A model generated the notes under the pieces. The model saw only the letters and a program-made list of their open reading frames with translations, did no database searches and had not been told where the DNA came from. DNA of 64,000 nucleotides from contig USAN01000001.1 of NCBI GenBank assembly GCA_900552645.1, positions 310,001-374,000 of the forward strand, in the 5' to 3' direction. Within the stretch, counting starts at the first letter, position 1. Each line of letters begins with the position of its first letter. The translations under genes were made by a program, and so were the position numbers. This document shows positions 33,074 through 42,011 of the stretch, piece by piece. This DNA is from an uncultured Bacteroides sp. (GTDB lineage: Bacteria > Bacteroidota > Bacteroidia > Bacteroidales > Bacteroidaceae).

Positions 33074-35604
33074 TCGGTCGGTTCCTCCATATATCCGTAA
33101 TGGCGGCTTCCGGCACCGTTCATCCAACGGGCGAAGCTCTCGTCAAGAATCGTGCGCCTGCGTCCCTGCTCGTCGTTGATGTAGGGGGCGGCATTTTTCA
33201 GCACGTCGATGATAGACAGCTTGTAGTGCATCATCTTCTCAAGGCATACGAGGTCGGCATAGATGCGTGTCAGGCGGCTGTCCACCTCACGCGCTATCTC
33301 CAGTCGGTCAGACGACCACAGTAGGTGGTAGGTGTCGCCGCTGTTGTCCTGCTCCACCTGCTTGTTCCTGATATATTCGGTGCTGACGGTACAGGAGGGA
33401 TAGTCCCTCGCTATCTCCGAGATGCGGGCGTTCACCGTGGCGGCGTTCTCCCTGTCACTCTTGTCTGGGGAGAGCTGCAGCACATCCACGACCTGGGTGT
33501 CGCTGTAATCCGCCGTCAGTGTCCATTCTATCTGCATGATGGCCCTGTGTATCTTGATGCCGAGGAAATACTTCGGCTTGCGGGCGATGCTCAGCGTCGC
33601 CTTGAACGTGATGACGGCGTCCATGCTCCCGGAGGTGGCAGTACGCACGTAACTGTAGCCTTCCCAATGTCCCTCTCCCTGCCAGGTGAGGTGGAAAGCG
33701 GTCTTACATTCGTTCATGATGGCGGGGATGCGGTAGTAGTCATCAGTAGGCACTTCCTCGCCGCCGGCGGCTTCCTCACGCACAGCCCGCAGGTCGGTGA
33801 GTTTCTGTCTGAAGCCCTCCTGCTGGTGCGTCAGTTCCTCTATCCGGGTCTTGTTGGCATTGTACCGTTGGCGGAGCACAGCAGCTTCCTCCACCGTGGC
33901 TGTGGAAATCTGCTTTATCAGCGTCCGGTTCTCGCTGTTGAGTACATCTATCTGTGTCTGAAGCTCCGCAATGCGGTTGTTGTATTCCGTTTCCAGACGG
34001 TCAAACTCCGACAGGTCGAGATTGTTGTCCGTCAGCGTGGTCTGCATGGCGCATTCTTTGGAATGGCTATTGAGCGAACCGCCGCAACTACAGCATTTGT
34101 ACTGCGTGTTGCCCTGCGATATGATGAACCCGTCATGGCAGGTCACGGAGATGATCACGCTCTCCGTGCCTTTCATCTTGGCTTCGTCTGTCGCCTGGTA
34201 ATAGTTCTTGGCATCCGAACCGATGTAATAGACATATCCTTCCTCGTTGTCGTTGAACTCCGACAGCCGTGCCTGCATCTGCCGCTGGAAGGTGCCGAGA
34301 TCCATCGAATAGGAATCGAACACATCCTCATATATCTCTTCCGTCCGGTTCCAGTTCTTGGTGACACGGATGGAATAGGCGTAGGACTTGGCGTACTGCC
34401 TGTTCTTCTTTAACAGGATGTAGGCGTAGCGGGAATAGGAGATGGAATAACGGAATCCGTCGTCCGAGGAGTTCATCTGCTTTACCTTCGCTCTCGACCA
34501 TCCGGCATAACTCTCCGAATTGGAGAGTATCTGCTCCGTCTGTGTCGGAGAGGGATAGAAATTCGCGTCGGTCGTGTTGAAGCGTGTCCATGCACCGCCG
34601 TAGAGGATGCTGTTGTCATCGGTGGGCGGCATGTAGTTGCATAAAGTCTCGCTGCCGCTGTCACGGCGGTAGATGTACCAACGCTGGGTGTAATACTGTC
34701 CCATCGTCTCACGGAGATAGTCGGTCATCCACGAGGTCATGTTGTAGCTGTCTATGCTGAACAGCCGGGCCACGTTTTCCGGGCCGCCGACCATCGAGAG
34801 CAGGGTGCCGCCGAGGTCATGCTCAAGCGACTTGTAGAACCCGTAGCTGCTTTCCGCCGCGTTCACGATGGCGGCGACATTCCCCTTGGCGATGTCGTTG
34901 AACGAGCTGCTGTCGAGCAGGGCCGCCATCATGTTCTCGGCTCCCGCACCGGCGATGCTTACTCCCATGTCATACAGATTGCCGATGTCCGTCTCAAGAT
35001 TCTCTTTGCTGAAATTTCCGGGTATGCTACCGAGGTCGTCAAAAAACTTCTTCCAGTCCACGTTGCCACCGCCGGCAAGGTTGAACAACTGCTGGAACTG
35101 CGGGGCAATCTGTAGGAACACCACGTCACGGAATGACAGGGAGCTGTTGGTGACGATGGACTCGAACTGCATGCAGAGCGTCTCCACCTCGTGGCAGACC
35201 TTGAACAGGTAGCTGCCCCAGTAGAGCGCGGTCTGGGGCGAACGGAGCATCATGCCCGCCACAGTCCATATCTTCGGCATGATCTTCGCGCTCACCAGTG
35301 AGTAGATGCGCCGGTAATAATAATTTTCCGTGGCACTGCTCCAGATGCCGAGGTCGGTCAACGCCTTGCGGTCAAGATACTTGGACATGAAGATGCCGGC
35401 CGTGGCGACTTCTGCCGCGCTGTAGCGGTCAAGTATCTTCCGTACCTGTTCGCTGTAATACATTTCCGTAGCGGTCTCCGTTCCGAAGGCGGCGGTCATG
35501 GCCGCCACCGTTTTCTTGTCGTAATTGACGGAATACCACACCGAGGCCGCAGCTTGGGAGGCTGCAGCCAGCAGGATGGATAATATGAGCAGGAGGCGGT
35601 GCAT
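33070..35604 (-). CDS. Large secreted conjugation protein with Cys motif and coiled coil
   Basis: 844 aa. Signal peptide MHRLLLILSILLAAASQAAA. The first 300 residues are helical (YSEQVRKILDRYSAAEVATA; AKIMPKIWTVAGMMLRSP). Residues about 340-480 are Tyr/Ser-rich beta sequence (YGGAWTRFNTTDANFYPSP). Near residue 500 is a Cys cluster, YKCCSCGGSLNSHSKEC, resembling a zinc knuckle, unusual for a secreted protein. A coiled coil at about 520-615 (RLETEYNNRIAELQTQIDVL) and a beta domain follow, and the C-terminus has ILDESFARWMNGAGS, the shared RW tail. It may be a large scaffold or adhesin of the mating channel. No family named. It is coupled to the next gene by a 4-bp overlap. Confidence 0.62.
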   Translation of the reverse strand: MHRLLLILSILLAAASQAAASVWYSVNYDKKTVAAMTAAFGTETATEMYYSEQVRKILDRYSAAEVATAGIFMSKYLDRKALTDLGIWSSATENYYYRRIYSLVSAKIMPKIWTVAGMMLRSPQTALYWGSYLFKVCHEVETLCMQFESIVTNSSLSFRDVVFLQIAPQFQQLFNLAGGGNVDWKKFFDDLGSIPGNFSKENLETDIGNLYDMGVSIAGAGAENMMAALLDSSSFNDIAKGNVAAIVNAAESSYGFYKSLEHDLGGTLLSMVGGPENVARLFSIDSYNMTSWMTDYLRETMGQYYTQRWYIYRRDSGSETLCNYMPPTDDNSILYGGAWTRFNTTDANFYPSPTQTEQILSNSESYAGWSRAKVKQMNSSDDGFRYSISYSRYAYILLKKNRQYAKSYAYSIRVTKNWNRTEEIYEDVFDSYSMDLGTFQRQMQARLSEFNDNEEGYVYYIGSDAKNYYQATDEAKMKGTESVIISVTCHDGFIISQGNTQYKCCSCGGSLNSHSKECAMQTTLTDNNLDLSEFDRLETEYNNRIAELQTQIDVLNSENRTLIKQISTATVEEAAVLRQRYNANKTRIEELTHQQEGFRQKLTDLRAVREEAAGGEEVPTDDYYRIPAIMNECKTAFHLTWQGEGHWEGYSYVRTATSGSMDAVITFKATLSIARKPKYFLGIKIHRAIMQIEWTLTADYSDTQVVDVLQLSPDKSDRENAATVNARISEIARDYPSCTVSTEYIRNKQVEQDNSGDTYHLLWSSDRLEIAREVDSRLTRIYADLVCLEKMMHYKLSIIDVLKNAAPYINDEQGRRRTILDESFARWMNGAGSRHYGYMEEPTE

Positions 35605-35624
35605 ACTTGTAGTCCGGTAGTTTC

Positions 35625-35927
35625 TTATTTCCCTTTCTTCACCGTCCCTGTCTTGAGAAAACGGTATTTGCCGGAGGTGCAGCTCTCGTTGGCGGGTGTG
35701 TACTCGACATACCCGCGTGACTGCAGTTCCTCACTGGCGGATTTCATCGCCGTGACGCTGTAACCGCTGACAAGACTGAGCAATGCGGCCGGGTTGATGC
35801 TGATGGTCTCCTGTCGGTCACGCCTGTAGCGGTAGAGCAGGTAATAGAACAGCACGGTGGCTTCCTTGCTGAAATTGTTGTTGTCGCAATCGCGCCAAAA
35901 TTCCTCTATCAGTTTGTTCTCGTTCAT
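35625..35927 (-). CDS. Small winged-helix-like protein
   Basis: 100 aa. The pattern is a replication-protein-type winged helix: FSKEATVLFYYLLYRYRRDR is a long helix, then ISINPAALLSLVSGYSVTAM as the recognition-helix region and EELQSRGYVEYTP as the wing. This resembles N-terminal domains of DnaD/phage replication initiators rather than a channel protein. No signal peptide. It lies 13 bp downstream of the VirB4-like gene and 20 bp upstream of the large secreted protein. Cytoplasmic DNA-binding is inferred; its reason for being in the tra operon is unclear. Confidence 0.55.
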   Translation of the reverse strand: MNENKLIEEFWRDCDNNNFSKEATVLFYYLLYRYRRDRQETISINPAALLSLVSGYSVTAMKSASEELQSRGYVEYTPANESCTSGKYRFLKTGTVKKGK

Positions 35928-35939
35928 AATGGATGTTGT

Positions 35940-38507
35940 TTATGGTTTATTTTTATCGTTCCTTGCGGGCAGGTTCAGCACATGGCCGGCTTTCTGCACC
36001 CGCCTGGCAAATTCCAGAGGGGCACCGATGCCGGAGTTGTCCCAGTCCCTGCAATACCTCTCGATGGCTTCCTGATGGCTGCATCCCAGTTCCGCCTTGT
36101 ATAGCTTGAGGGCGTCCTTCTCCGCACGCTCCGTGGTATAGGTCATGTAGCATTCGTGCGATTCCTCCACGCCGTACACGTTGCTCGTCGATCCCCTGCG
36201 GATGAACACCTCGCGGAAGAAGGAACGGCCGTCCTTGTTGTCGAGCCGGTTGATGGTGAAAATCTTCTTGCAGTCCACATCGGTAAGTCCGAGGATGGCC
36301 TTGATGTTGTCGAAGCGTTCACGGAACTTGCTCTGGTCGAGAAGCATCACCACGTCGGAATTGTTGATGATGGCCTCCTTCACAATCTCGCTGCCGATGA
36401 TGTCCTGTATCTCCTGTGTCACGACACCGACCGACGCCCAGAATTTACGGGCCGTCTTGTAGAGATACTTGATGTATTCGGCCATAAGCGGGGTGGCGAT
36501 GGCTTTCCAGGCTTCTTCAATCACAAGGACTTTACGGTTCTTCTTCAGGCGCATCTTCTGAAGGAAGACATCCATGATAATCAGTGTGACTATCGGGAAC
36601 AGCGTAGCGTCATCCTTGATTGCGTCGATCTCGAACACGATAAAGGTTTCGTCAAAAAGTGTGCTGTCCATGTTCTCGTTGAGCGTGGTCTCGTGGCGGC
36701 CTCCCCTGTAAAAGTCACGCAACTGGTAGTTAAGGTCTGCCGTGTCGATGCCTTTCAGCTCGTTCTCACTGATAATCTCCGGAATGCGGGCCACGGCGAA
36801 GTCAAAGAAAGAGTTGAATGACAGCGGGGCGTCAATCCTGCCCGTGAAATAACTGCGGTAGTATTCCTCGATGGCCTGTCCGATAAGCCTGTCCTCCGTC
36901 TTTGTCACAATCCCTTCCGAGCCTTTCCATATCTGCAGGATAAGATTCTTGAGGAAGTTGATTTTCTCGATGTTTATCTCTTCCTTGGTAATTTTAAACG
37001 GATTCATGGTGATAGGCTTCTCCTCGGTATAGGAGATATATTTGCCACCGAGATACTCACAAAGACCCTCATAGGAGTTACCGGTATCGACCATTACCAC
37101 GTCTGTTCCTTGCTCGTGCAACTGACGCACAACGCTGTTCATGTGGAAGCTCTTGCCACTGCCCGAAGGCCCTAAGCAGAAGAAATTGGAGTTGTCGGTC
37201 ATCTTGACCTTTCCCTCCTTGCCGGTGATGTCGATGGCTACGGGCATCCCTTTCCGATCGGTATAATATATCTTCAGAGGGGTGTCCTCGCTGTGTTGCA
37301 CGTGCTCCTTGTACATCAGGCAGGCGGCGGCATCCGAAAGGGTGAGGAAACGGTCGTATTCGGGACTCATGCCGTAGCAGTTTCCCGGAAACGAGTTCAC
37401 GAACAATTCAAGCTGGTTGTAGGCACGCTTGGAGATATGGATGCCCATGCGTCCGAACATGTTTTCAAGATGGTTCACAGGCTTCTGCATATCCACGTTG
37501 CGGGGGCAGCACACGATGAGATTGAAGTGCGTATAGACAAGCTGCTTGCCCTCGCGTGCCACCACTTCCTGCACCTGCCTGATGTCCTCCACGGCAATCT
37601 GGTTGCTCGGGTTGGGGATGGAGGCGTGACGGTTCTTCTTTTTCTCAAGAGACGAAAGTTCCCGCTTCTGGTTGGGGATGAAAATCATCTGGTTGTAGAT
37701 GACGGTCTCCGCCTCCGGGATGCTGTCGATGGCGGACATGAGGTCAAGGGGCATCCCCGTGTTGTTGACCTCCACGTTGGTGAAAGGACGGACAAGGGAC
37801 GGAAGCCCTGCACAGTCTACATCGATAAGCGAGAACACGCGGCATTTGCGGTCGCCCATACCGATGTTCTCGTCATCCACCTTAAAGTTGTTCATGGTGA
37901 CGACCGGGCTGTCGAAGTCCATCGCAAAATAGCGGTCAACATAGCTGTCGCATTCCCCGGCCGTCAGGAACCGCACCTTCAGGCCGCCGTCACGCAACTG
38001 GTCCTTCACCTTGCGGATCTTCACAAGGAAGTCCTTCCATTTCTTCATGTCGAAGGAATACAACTTCCCTTTCTTCGACTCCTGCGTGATGACAAGATAA
38101 GTACGCGTGTCGGTATAGGGACGGCCTTCAAAGTAGGCGAAATAGGAACGTGACAGGAACTCTTTGTCCTTTGTGTCAGCCTGTGAGAAACGCCGGCGGG
38201 AGAACACGTCCTGTTTGTGTATGGCATATCCTTCGCCGAGGGTCTGCGCCACGGCCGTGAACAGATGGCAGAAATCGTAGTAGCGGTCGGAGTCGGCGGA
38301 ATACTTCTGCACGGGGTTCTTCATCTCAAGCACGGCGGAATACTCGCCGGTCTTGGTGTATATCACACCGATGCCGTCGTTATCCTCCACGGAGAAATAG
38401 ATGTCACGGAAGACGCGCTTGCGTTTGCCTCCCGTGCCGAATACGGCCACCGAGATTGCCATCCCTGTCAGGGTAGCCGCGAAAAACAGTATCACATACC
38501 AGGTCAT
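35940..38507 (-). CDS. traG: Conjugation ATPase TraG (VirB4-like)
   Basis: Start placed at the ATG at 38507 (MTWYVILFFAATLTGMAISV), 5 bp after the upstream stop; an in-frame ATG at 38582 would overlap the upstream gene by 70 bp. One N-terminal membrane helix is followed by the VirB4 N-terminal domain (YSAVLEMKNPVQKYSADSDR, the -VQKY- motif). Walker A is GPSGSGKS at about 446-453 (FFCLGPSGSGKSFHMN); KVLVIEEAWKAIATPLMAEY supplies Walker B, and SVGVVTQEIQDIIGSEI and NNSDVVMLLDQSK follow. This is the channel ATPase that powers assembly and substrate transfer. About 855 aa, the normal size for Bacteroidetes TraG. Confidence 0.93.
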   Translation of the reverse strand: MTWYVILFFAATLTGMAISVAVFGTGGKRKRVFRDIYFSVEDNDGIGVIYTKTGEYSAVLEMKNPVQKYSADSDRYYDFCHLFTAVAQTLGEGYAIHKQDVFSRRRFSQADTKDKEFLSRSYFAYFEGRPYTDTRTYLVITQESKKGKLYSFDMKKWKDFLVKIRKVKDQLRDGGLKVRFLTAGECDSYVDRYFAMDFDSPVVTMNNFKVDDENIGMGDRKCRVFSLIDVDCAGLPSLVRPFTNVEVNNTGMPLDLMSAIDSIPEAETVIYNQMIFIPNQKRELSSLEKKKNRHASIPNPSNQIAVEDIRQVQEVVAREGKQLVYTHFNLIVCCPRNVDMQKPVNHLENMFGRMGIHISKRAYNQLELFVNSFPGNCYGMSPEYDRFLTLSDAAACLMYKEHVQHSEDTPLKIYYTDRKGMPVAIDITGKEGKVKMTDNSNFFCLGPSGSGKSFHMNSVVRQLHEQGTDVVMVDTGNSYEGLCEYLGGKYISYTEEKPITMNPFKITKEEINIEKINFLKNLILQIWKGSEGIVTKTEDRLIGQAIEEYYRSYFTGRIDAPLSFNSFFDFAVARIPEIISENELKGIDTADLNYQLRDFYRGGRHETTLNENMDSTLFDETFIVFEIDAIKDDATLFPIVTLIIMDVFLQKMRLKKNRKVLVIEEAWKAIATPLMAEYIKYLYKTARKFWASVGVVTQEIQDIIGSEIVKEAIINNSDVVMLLDQSKFRERFDNIKAILGLTDVDCKKIFTINRLDNKDGRSFFREVFIRRGSTSNVYGVEESHECYMTYTTERAEKDALKLYKAELGCSHQEAIERYCRDWDNSGIGAPLEFARRVQKAGHVLNLPARNDKNKP

Positions 38508-38512
38508 GACGG

Positions 38513-39979
38513 TCAGAACAGATAAAAGAGTCTTGTTTTCATGTCGCTGTGCTCCTTGGAATTGTAGGCGGTGATGAACCATCCGCTCATGTCGATGGAG
38601 TAGAAGGTGTCCTCGCCCGATTCACTGGAGGTGGCATAGGTGCCTTCCGGTATCTTGAAAAAGGCAGGCAGGCTGTTCTTGTGCTTTTCAAGATGGTAGG
38701 CAAGCCGGGCCATTTCCGCCAATGACGGGATGTAGGCGGACGGAAGCACCCGTTTGTCCTGGAAGTTCTTGAGGGAACGACCGTCCGCATTGCGGAGTAT
38801 GGACTGCGTGAGTGCCGCCCCGTCGTCGAATCCCAATGAGCAGTTGCCGGGATATTTGATGCGGGGACTGAACACGATATGGTCTTCTTCCTCCTGCGGC
38901 TGACCGAAATATCCCTCACGCAGCCTACCGTCCGCCGTCTCGAACACGTGTCCGGTACGGAAAGATTTCTTCCCGAACCGGTTACTCGTACTGTTGTCGT
39001 CCAAAGCGACGGCCTTTCCGTGACGTCCGTCCGTCTTTATGATCCAGGCAAGGCTGTTCCCGTCAAGCTTGGGCGAGATGGTGCCGTCCTTTTGCAGGAA
39101 ATATCCTGTCTTGACCGAATCGGTGCGGGCGACAGCCGGTTTCTCGAAAGGATGCCGGGTATCGACCCAGCTGCTGCCTAACGACAGCCTGCCGCCGCTG
39201 ACATGGAGGCGCAACTCGGTGATGCTTCCTCTCCGCAACGGCGGGAGCGTGGTGGATATGGACAGTTTCTTTCCGTTGACCTTGAGGGATATGTGTATCT
39301 CCCCGGAATCCTCCGTAGGAATAAGGTTGAAATCGTGCGGGATGCCGTTGTTCAGCAGACAGTCCGAAAACGCCGAACACACACGGTCGGTATTGGACCG
39401 CCTGCCATCCAATTTCCCCTTAAGCGGAATCAGGAAGCCCGCTGTCGAAACACAGTCTCCCTGTATCTCCAGAATCTGCATCACGTCGCTGATATTGTCG
39501 CTTTTCAGTATCAGGCGCAGCAGGGCGGTAAGTTCTTCTAATTTCATTGTAATCTTTGTTTTGTCGTTTGTCTGTGTCACGGATTGTCTCTGTCCGGCAA
39601 GTCTTTCGCCGAACGGATGGCTGACCGCAACGGTGTCAGCCGGATGCAGTGACGGCAGGAACGGATAGCAGACAAGGGGAGAAGCCGTGCTGTCCGCCAT
39701 GATGGGGACCGAAGGCTTGAACACCTTGCCGTCGAAACGGAATTCCACGGCCTTGCCGCCCTCCATGCCGTCAAGCCATACGGCCAGCGAACCTATTTCT
39801 TCCAGCTCGGACTTTGTACGGTCCGTGACTTCTATCTCAAGGGGCTTGGACATTTTCAACCAGCCATCCTTCACCTTTTCAGCCGTATGGTGCGCTGACA
39901 GGGCATCTCCGTTGCGGGTGTTCCCCGAACAGCCGGCAAGAAGCAGGGCGATAAACAATATCAATCCGCAGTGTCTCAT
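38513..39979 (-). CDS. Fimbrillin-like lipoprotein with C-terminal Lcl-like domain
   Basis: 488 aa. Lipoprotein signal MRHCGLILFIALLLAGCSG with lipobox LLAGC. The next 300 residues are beta-rich and resemble a fimbrillin/Mfa-type fold (VEFRFDGKVFKPSVPIMADS, LEELTALLRLILKSDNISDV). The C-terminal 120 residues share the SAYIPSLAEMARL motif and overall shape with the lipoprotein at 25259. Insertion of such a surface lipoprotein between traF and traG is not seen in CTnDOT. A role in recipient contact or pilus-like adhesion is inferred. Confidence 0.68.
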   Translation of the reverse strand: MRHCGLILFIALLLAGCSGNTRNGDALSAHHTAEKVKDGWLKMSKPLEIEVTDRTKSELEEIGSLAVWLDGMEGGKAVEFRFDGKVFKPSVPIMADSTASPLVCYPFLPSLHPADTVAVSHPFGERLAGQRQSVTQTNDKTKITMKLEELTALLRLILKSDNISDVMQILEIQGDCVSTAGFLIPLKGKLDGRRSNTDRVCSAFSDCLLNNGIPHDFNLIPTEDSGEIHISLKVNGKKLSISTTLPPLRRGSITELRLHVSGGRLSLGSSWVDTRHPFEKPAVARTDSVKTGYFLQKDGTISPKLDGNSLAWIIKTDGRHGKAVALDDNSTSNRFGKKSFRTGHVFETADGRLREGYFGQPQEEEDHIVFSPRIKYPGNCSLGFDDGAALTQSILRNADGRSLKNFQDKRVLPSAYIPSLAEMARLAYHLEKHKNSLPAFFKIPEGTYATSSESGEDTFYSIDMSGWFITAYNSKEHSDMKTRLFYLF

Positions 39980-39983
39980 ATCT

Positions 39984-40283
39984 TTAAATCTTTTTTGAAC
40001 CGGTGTAAATGAATATTCCTTTGTCTGTTTTCTTGGAGTGAAGTCCCTTGCGCTGTTTCACCATGATGAAACCGGCTCCCGTGCAGACCGCCATAACCAG
40101 TATGACAAGCCCGGTGAGGAAGCCCAGCACACAGTAGCCGATGATGAATCCGGCTATCGCACCGCCCGCGGTTCCGGCCGCCCAATAGATGTAACGCCCC
40201 CGGATACCCATGAATTCAAGAGGCTTCTGAAGCCCCTTGAAGACCGGGTATGCGGTATAGCCGTTGTCTGCGTTCACTGCCAT
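39984..40283 (-). CDS. traF: Conjugative transposon protein TraF (DUF4133, VirB3-like)
   Basis: Start chosen at ATG 40283 (MAVNADNGYTAYPVFKGLQK); an ATG at 40331 would overlap traE by 44 bp. YPVFKGLQKPLEFMGIRGRY is a hallmark of the TraF/DUF4133 family. Two membrane helices follow (WAAGTAGGAIAGFIIGYCVL and FLTGLVILVMAVCTGAGFIM), then a basic tail. The family is the VirB3 counterpart that associates with the VirB4 ATPase. About 99 aa, normal for the family. Lies 4 bp downstream of the traE stop. Confidence 0.88.
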   Translation of the reverse strand: MAVNADNGYTAYPVFKGLQKPLEFMGIRGRYIYWAAGTAGGAIAGFIIGYCVLGFLTGLVILVMAVCTGAGFIMVKQRKGLHSKKTDKGIFIYTGSKKI

Positions 40284-40287
40284 AAGG

Positions 40288-40656
40288 TCAGGAGATACCG
40301 AAGAACAGGGGCAGTGCCTGGGCTGCTGCAATCAGGAAGATGCAGGCTCCTACCACCATCATTATCTTCTTTTTCACGTCCTGTTCCTCGTTGTTCATGG
40401 CGATGTAGACGCTGATCGCGCCTACGACAGCCACGACGCCGGCAATGGCGTAGCAGAGCTTGACGACGATGGGCACATACTTGGCGATTTCCTCGCTGAC
40501 CGTGGTCAGGGCCGTAGTACCCGCCTCGTAGTTTCCGGCGGTATTCTGGGCAAGACAGGCGACGGTGCCGACAAGCAGCATGAATGCCAGCGAGCTGAAT
40601 CGAGGGGATGTGACGATTTTCCGGATGGATTTCTTGATTTTCTGTAATTTGTTCAT
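40288..40656 (-). CDS. traE: Conjugative transposon protein TraE (DUF4134), copy 1
   Basis: 122 aa. A long signal-peptide or first helix (SSLAFMLLVGTVACLAQNTA) is followed by two membrane helices, YVPIVVKLCYAIAGVVAVVG and MMVVGACIFLIAAAQALPLF. The arrangement and the E-x-x-VKKKIMMVVGA segment fit the DUF4134 TraE family, which resembles VirB2-type pilin-like subunits. A paralogue lies immediately upstream at 40718 (WKKEIMMVVGAILF). It probably forms a channel or pilus subunit. Confidence 0.87.
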   Translation of the reverse strand: MNKLQKIKKSIRKIVTSPRFSSLAFMLLVGTVACLAQNTAGNYEAGTTALTTVSEEIAKYVPIVVKLCYAIAGVVAVVGAISVYIAMNNEEQDVKKKIMMVVGACIFLIAAAQALPLFFGIS

Positions 40657-40717
40657 CTGTTTCGTTTCAAAATGGTTTAACGGTTCTCTTATTTCTCATT
40701 TGCGCATTTGAGTCTTT

Positions 40718-41053
40718 CTATATTCGGTAGCCGAAGAAGGCGGGGAACACGACGGTAGCCCCGATGATGAACAGGATGGCTCCCACCACCATCATTATCT
40801 CTTTCTTCCAGCCTTCCTCTCCGGCGTTTATCTTGAAGTAAATCTGCAGGCTTGCGATGACGGACACGATCCCTGCCACGGCATAGCAGACATAGACCAC
40901 ATAGAGCAGCATGGTTATCACGAAGTCGTGGGCTTTCGCCAGTCCGTCCGCGCCCCAGCTGTAATCCACTCCACCGCATTTGGCGGATACGGACTGGCAG
41001 CAGACGGCAAGCACTGCCGCCAGTACCACACGTGCAAGGTCAGTATGTTTCAC
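40718..41053 (-). CDS. Conjugative transposon protein TraE-like (DUF4134), copy 2
   Basis: A GTG at 41053 gives a compact signal peptide (KHTDLARVVLAAVLAVCC, cleaved after VSA) and overlaps the upstream gene by 14 bp; ATGs at 41104 and 41128 would add 17-25 polar residues and overlap by 65-89 bp. The mature part has two membrane helices (DFVITMLLYVVYVCYAVAGI and MMVVGAILFIIGATVVFPAF) separated by KINAGEEGWKKEI, the same plan as TraE at 40288. The pair arose by duplication and may form a mixed pilin-like structure. An N-terminal Cys pair (CCQSVSAKCGG) is distinctive of this copy. Confidence 0.75.
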   Translation of the reverse strand: MKHTDLARVVLAAVLAVCCQSVSAKCGGVDYSWGADGLAKAHDFVITMLLYVVYVCYAVAGIVSVIASLQIYFKINAGEEGWKKEIMMVVGAILFIIGATVVFPAFFGYRI

Positions 41054-41465
41054 GGGTATGGCTGACTGTGGATTTGCGGAATGCAATGTCTGATCTCTTG
41101 TCATACAACATCTGTTCAAGTTCGTCATACGAGATGCCTCCTTCGCTCGTCACGTCGGTCTCGTCCATGTTTTCTGTCAGGTTGTCGAAACGGCCCTTGC
41201 CGTTCTCTGAAGATACTTCCCTTTCAGGTTCCGCTCTCTCCGGACTGTCGCTTCCCCGGCCTGTATCTTCTCCGAGGGAGAATCCGTCGCCGCTTTCCCT
41301 CACGGGCATAGCGACAACTTCATCCAGCATCCCGCTGACATCAAATTCCTCGACCGGGGTGTCTTTCTCGTTTTTCTTGCCGTAAAGGTCTTTGCTGATA
41401 TGGTAACCGTAATAGATGATGTAGGCTACTGTCAGCACGATGACAAATATTACATACGGAGTCAT
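41040..41465 (-). CDS. Single-pass membrane protein, first gene of the tra operon
   Basis: 141 aa. One N-terminal membrane helix (MTPYVIFVIVLTVAYIIYYG) is followed by a long acidic, Ser/Glu-rich, probably disordered cytoplasmic tail (GFSLGEDTGRGSDSPERAEP) and a short basic helix at the end (YDELEQMLYDKRSDIAFRK). No family recognised; genes of this type begin Bacteroides transfer operons. It overlaps the TraE-like gene downstream. It could be a small regulator or scaffold at the inner membrane. Confidence 0.6.
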   Translation of the reverse strand: MTPYVIFVIVLTVAYIIYYGYHISKDLYGKKNEKDTPVEEFDVSGMLDEVVAMPVRESGDGFSLGEDTGRGSDSPERAEPEREVSSENGKGRFDNLTENMDETDVTSEGGISYDELEQMLYDKRSDIAFRKSTVSHTRETY

Positions 41466-42011
41466 TGTCGTTTACGTTTATTTGGGTTTGGGTTTGAGTT
41501 TGATTTTTTGCAAAGTAGTATCGAATATTACAGGCAGAAAAATTGTATTCAGCAAATTCCTGTTCTATTAACTAGAATTAGTATAAAGCACTGATTTCAA
41601 ACTTACTTTCATACTCTAAACATCATTTTGTACAAAATAAGTATGAAAATATCACAGTATGATTGTGTATTGATTTAAGTAGTATTTGTCCTCATAAAAG
41701 ACAACTCATCGTTTTATTTTATTCCGGGAGCATACATATAAGATGCTTATGGAGTAAAATGACCGGGAATACGGTTCCCGTTTATTCCAATCTGTCCGAA
41801 CTTCCGCATATCCCATTTCATCAATGAAATTTCCTTGGATTTCCTGATACAAAATTTGACTACAATTTATTTTAGTGTCTTTATTGTAAGTAAAATCATT
41901 ACGGAATTTACATTAAAATAAACTGACTGACGTTCGGAATATCAACTTTCTTCTGTAAATCAAGACTTTGTGGATTTTTTTTGCTATCTTTGCACCCAAA
42001 TTCACAAAAAC
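41466..42011. promoter_or_regulatory. 545-bp AT-rich divergent control region of the tra operon and the AlbA_2 regulator
   Basis: No gene. On the minus strand a TTTGG-rich leader (repeats of TTTGGG at 41484-41500 on the plus strand) precedes the tra start, with TACTTTGC near 41510 as an imperfect -7 element. Operator-like TCATACTCTAA is at 41609-41619, with ATAAGTATGA (41637-41646) and AGTATGA-like half-sites after it, matching the site at 14161. Toward the plus strand there is a good -7 box at 41985. No long stem-loop of terminator type was seen. Confidence 0.5.
41985..41992 (+). promoter_or_regulatory. -7 promoter box of the AlbA_2 regulator
   Basis: TATCTTTG, a perfect TAnnTTTG, followed by CACCC and a leader of about 12-15 nt to the ATG at 42012. 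TTTG at 41967-41970 is present but only 14 bp away, closer than the usual 19-21. Confidence 0.6.
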
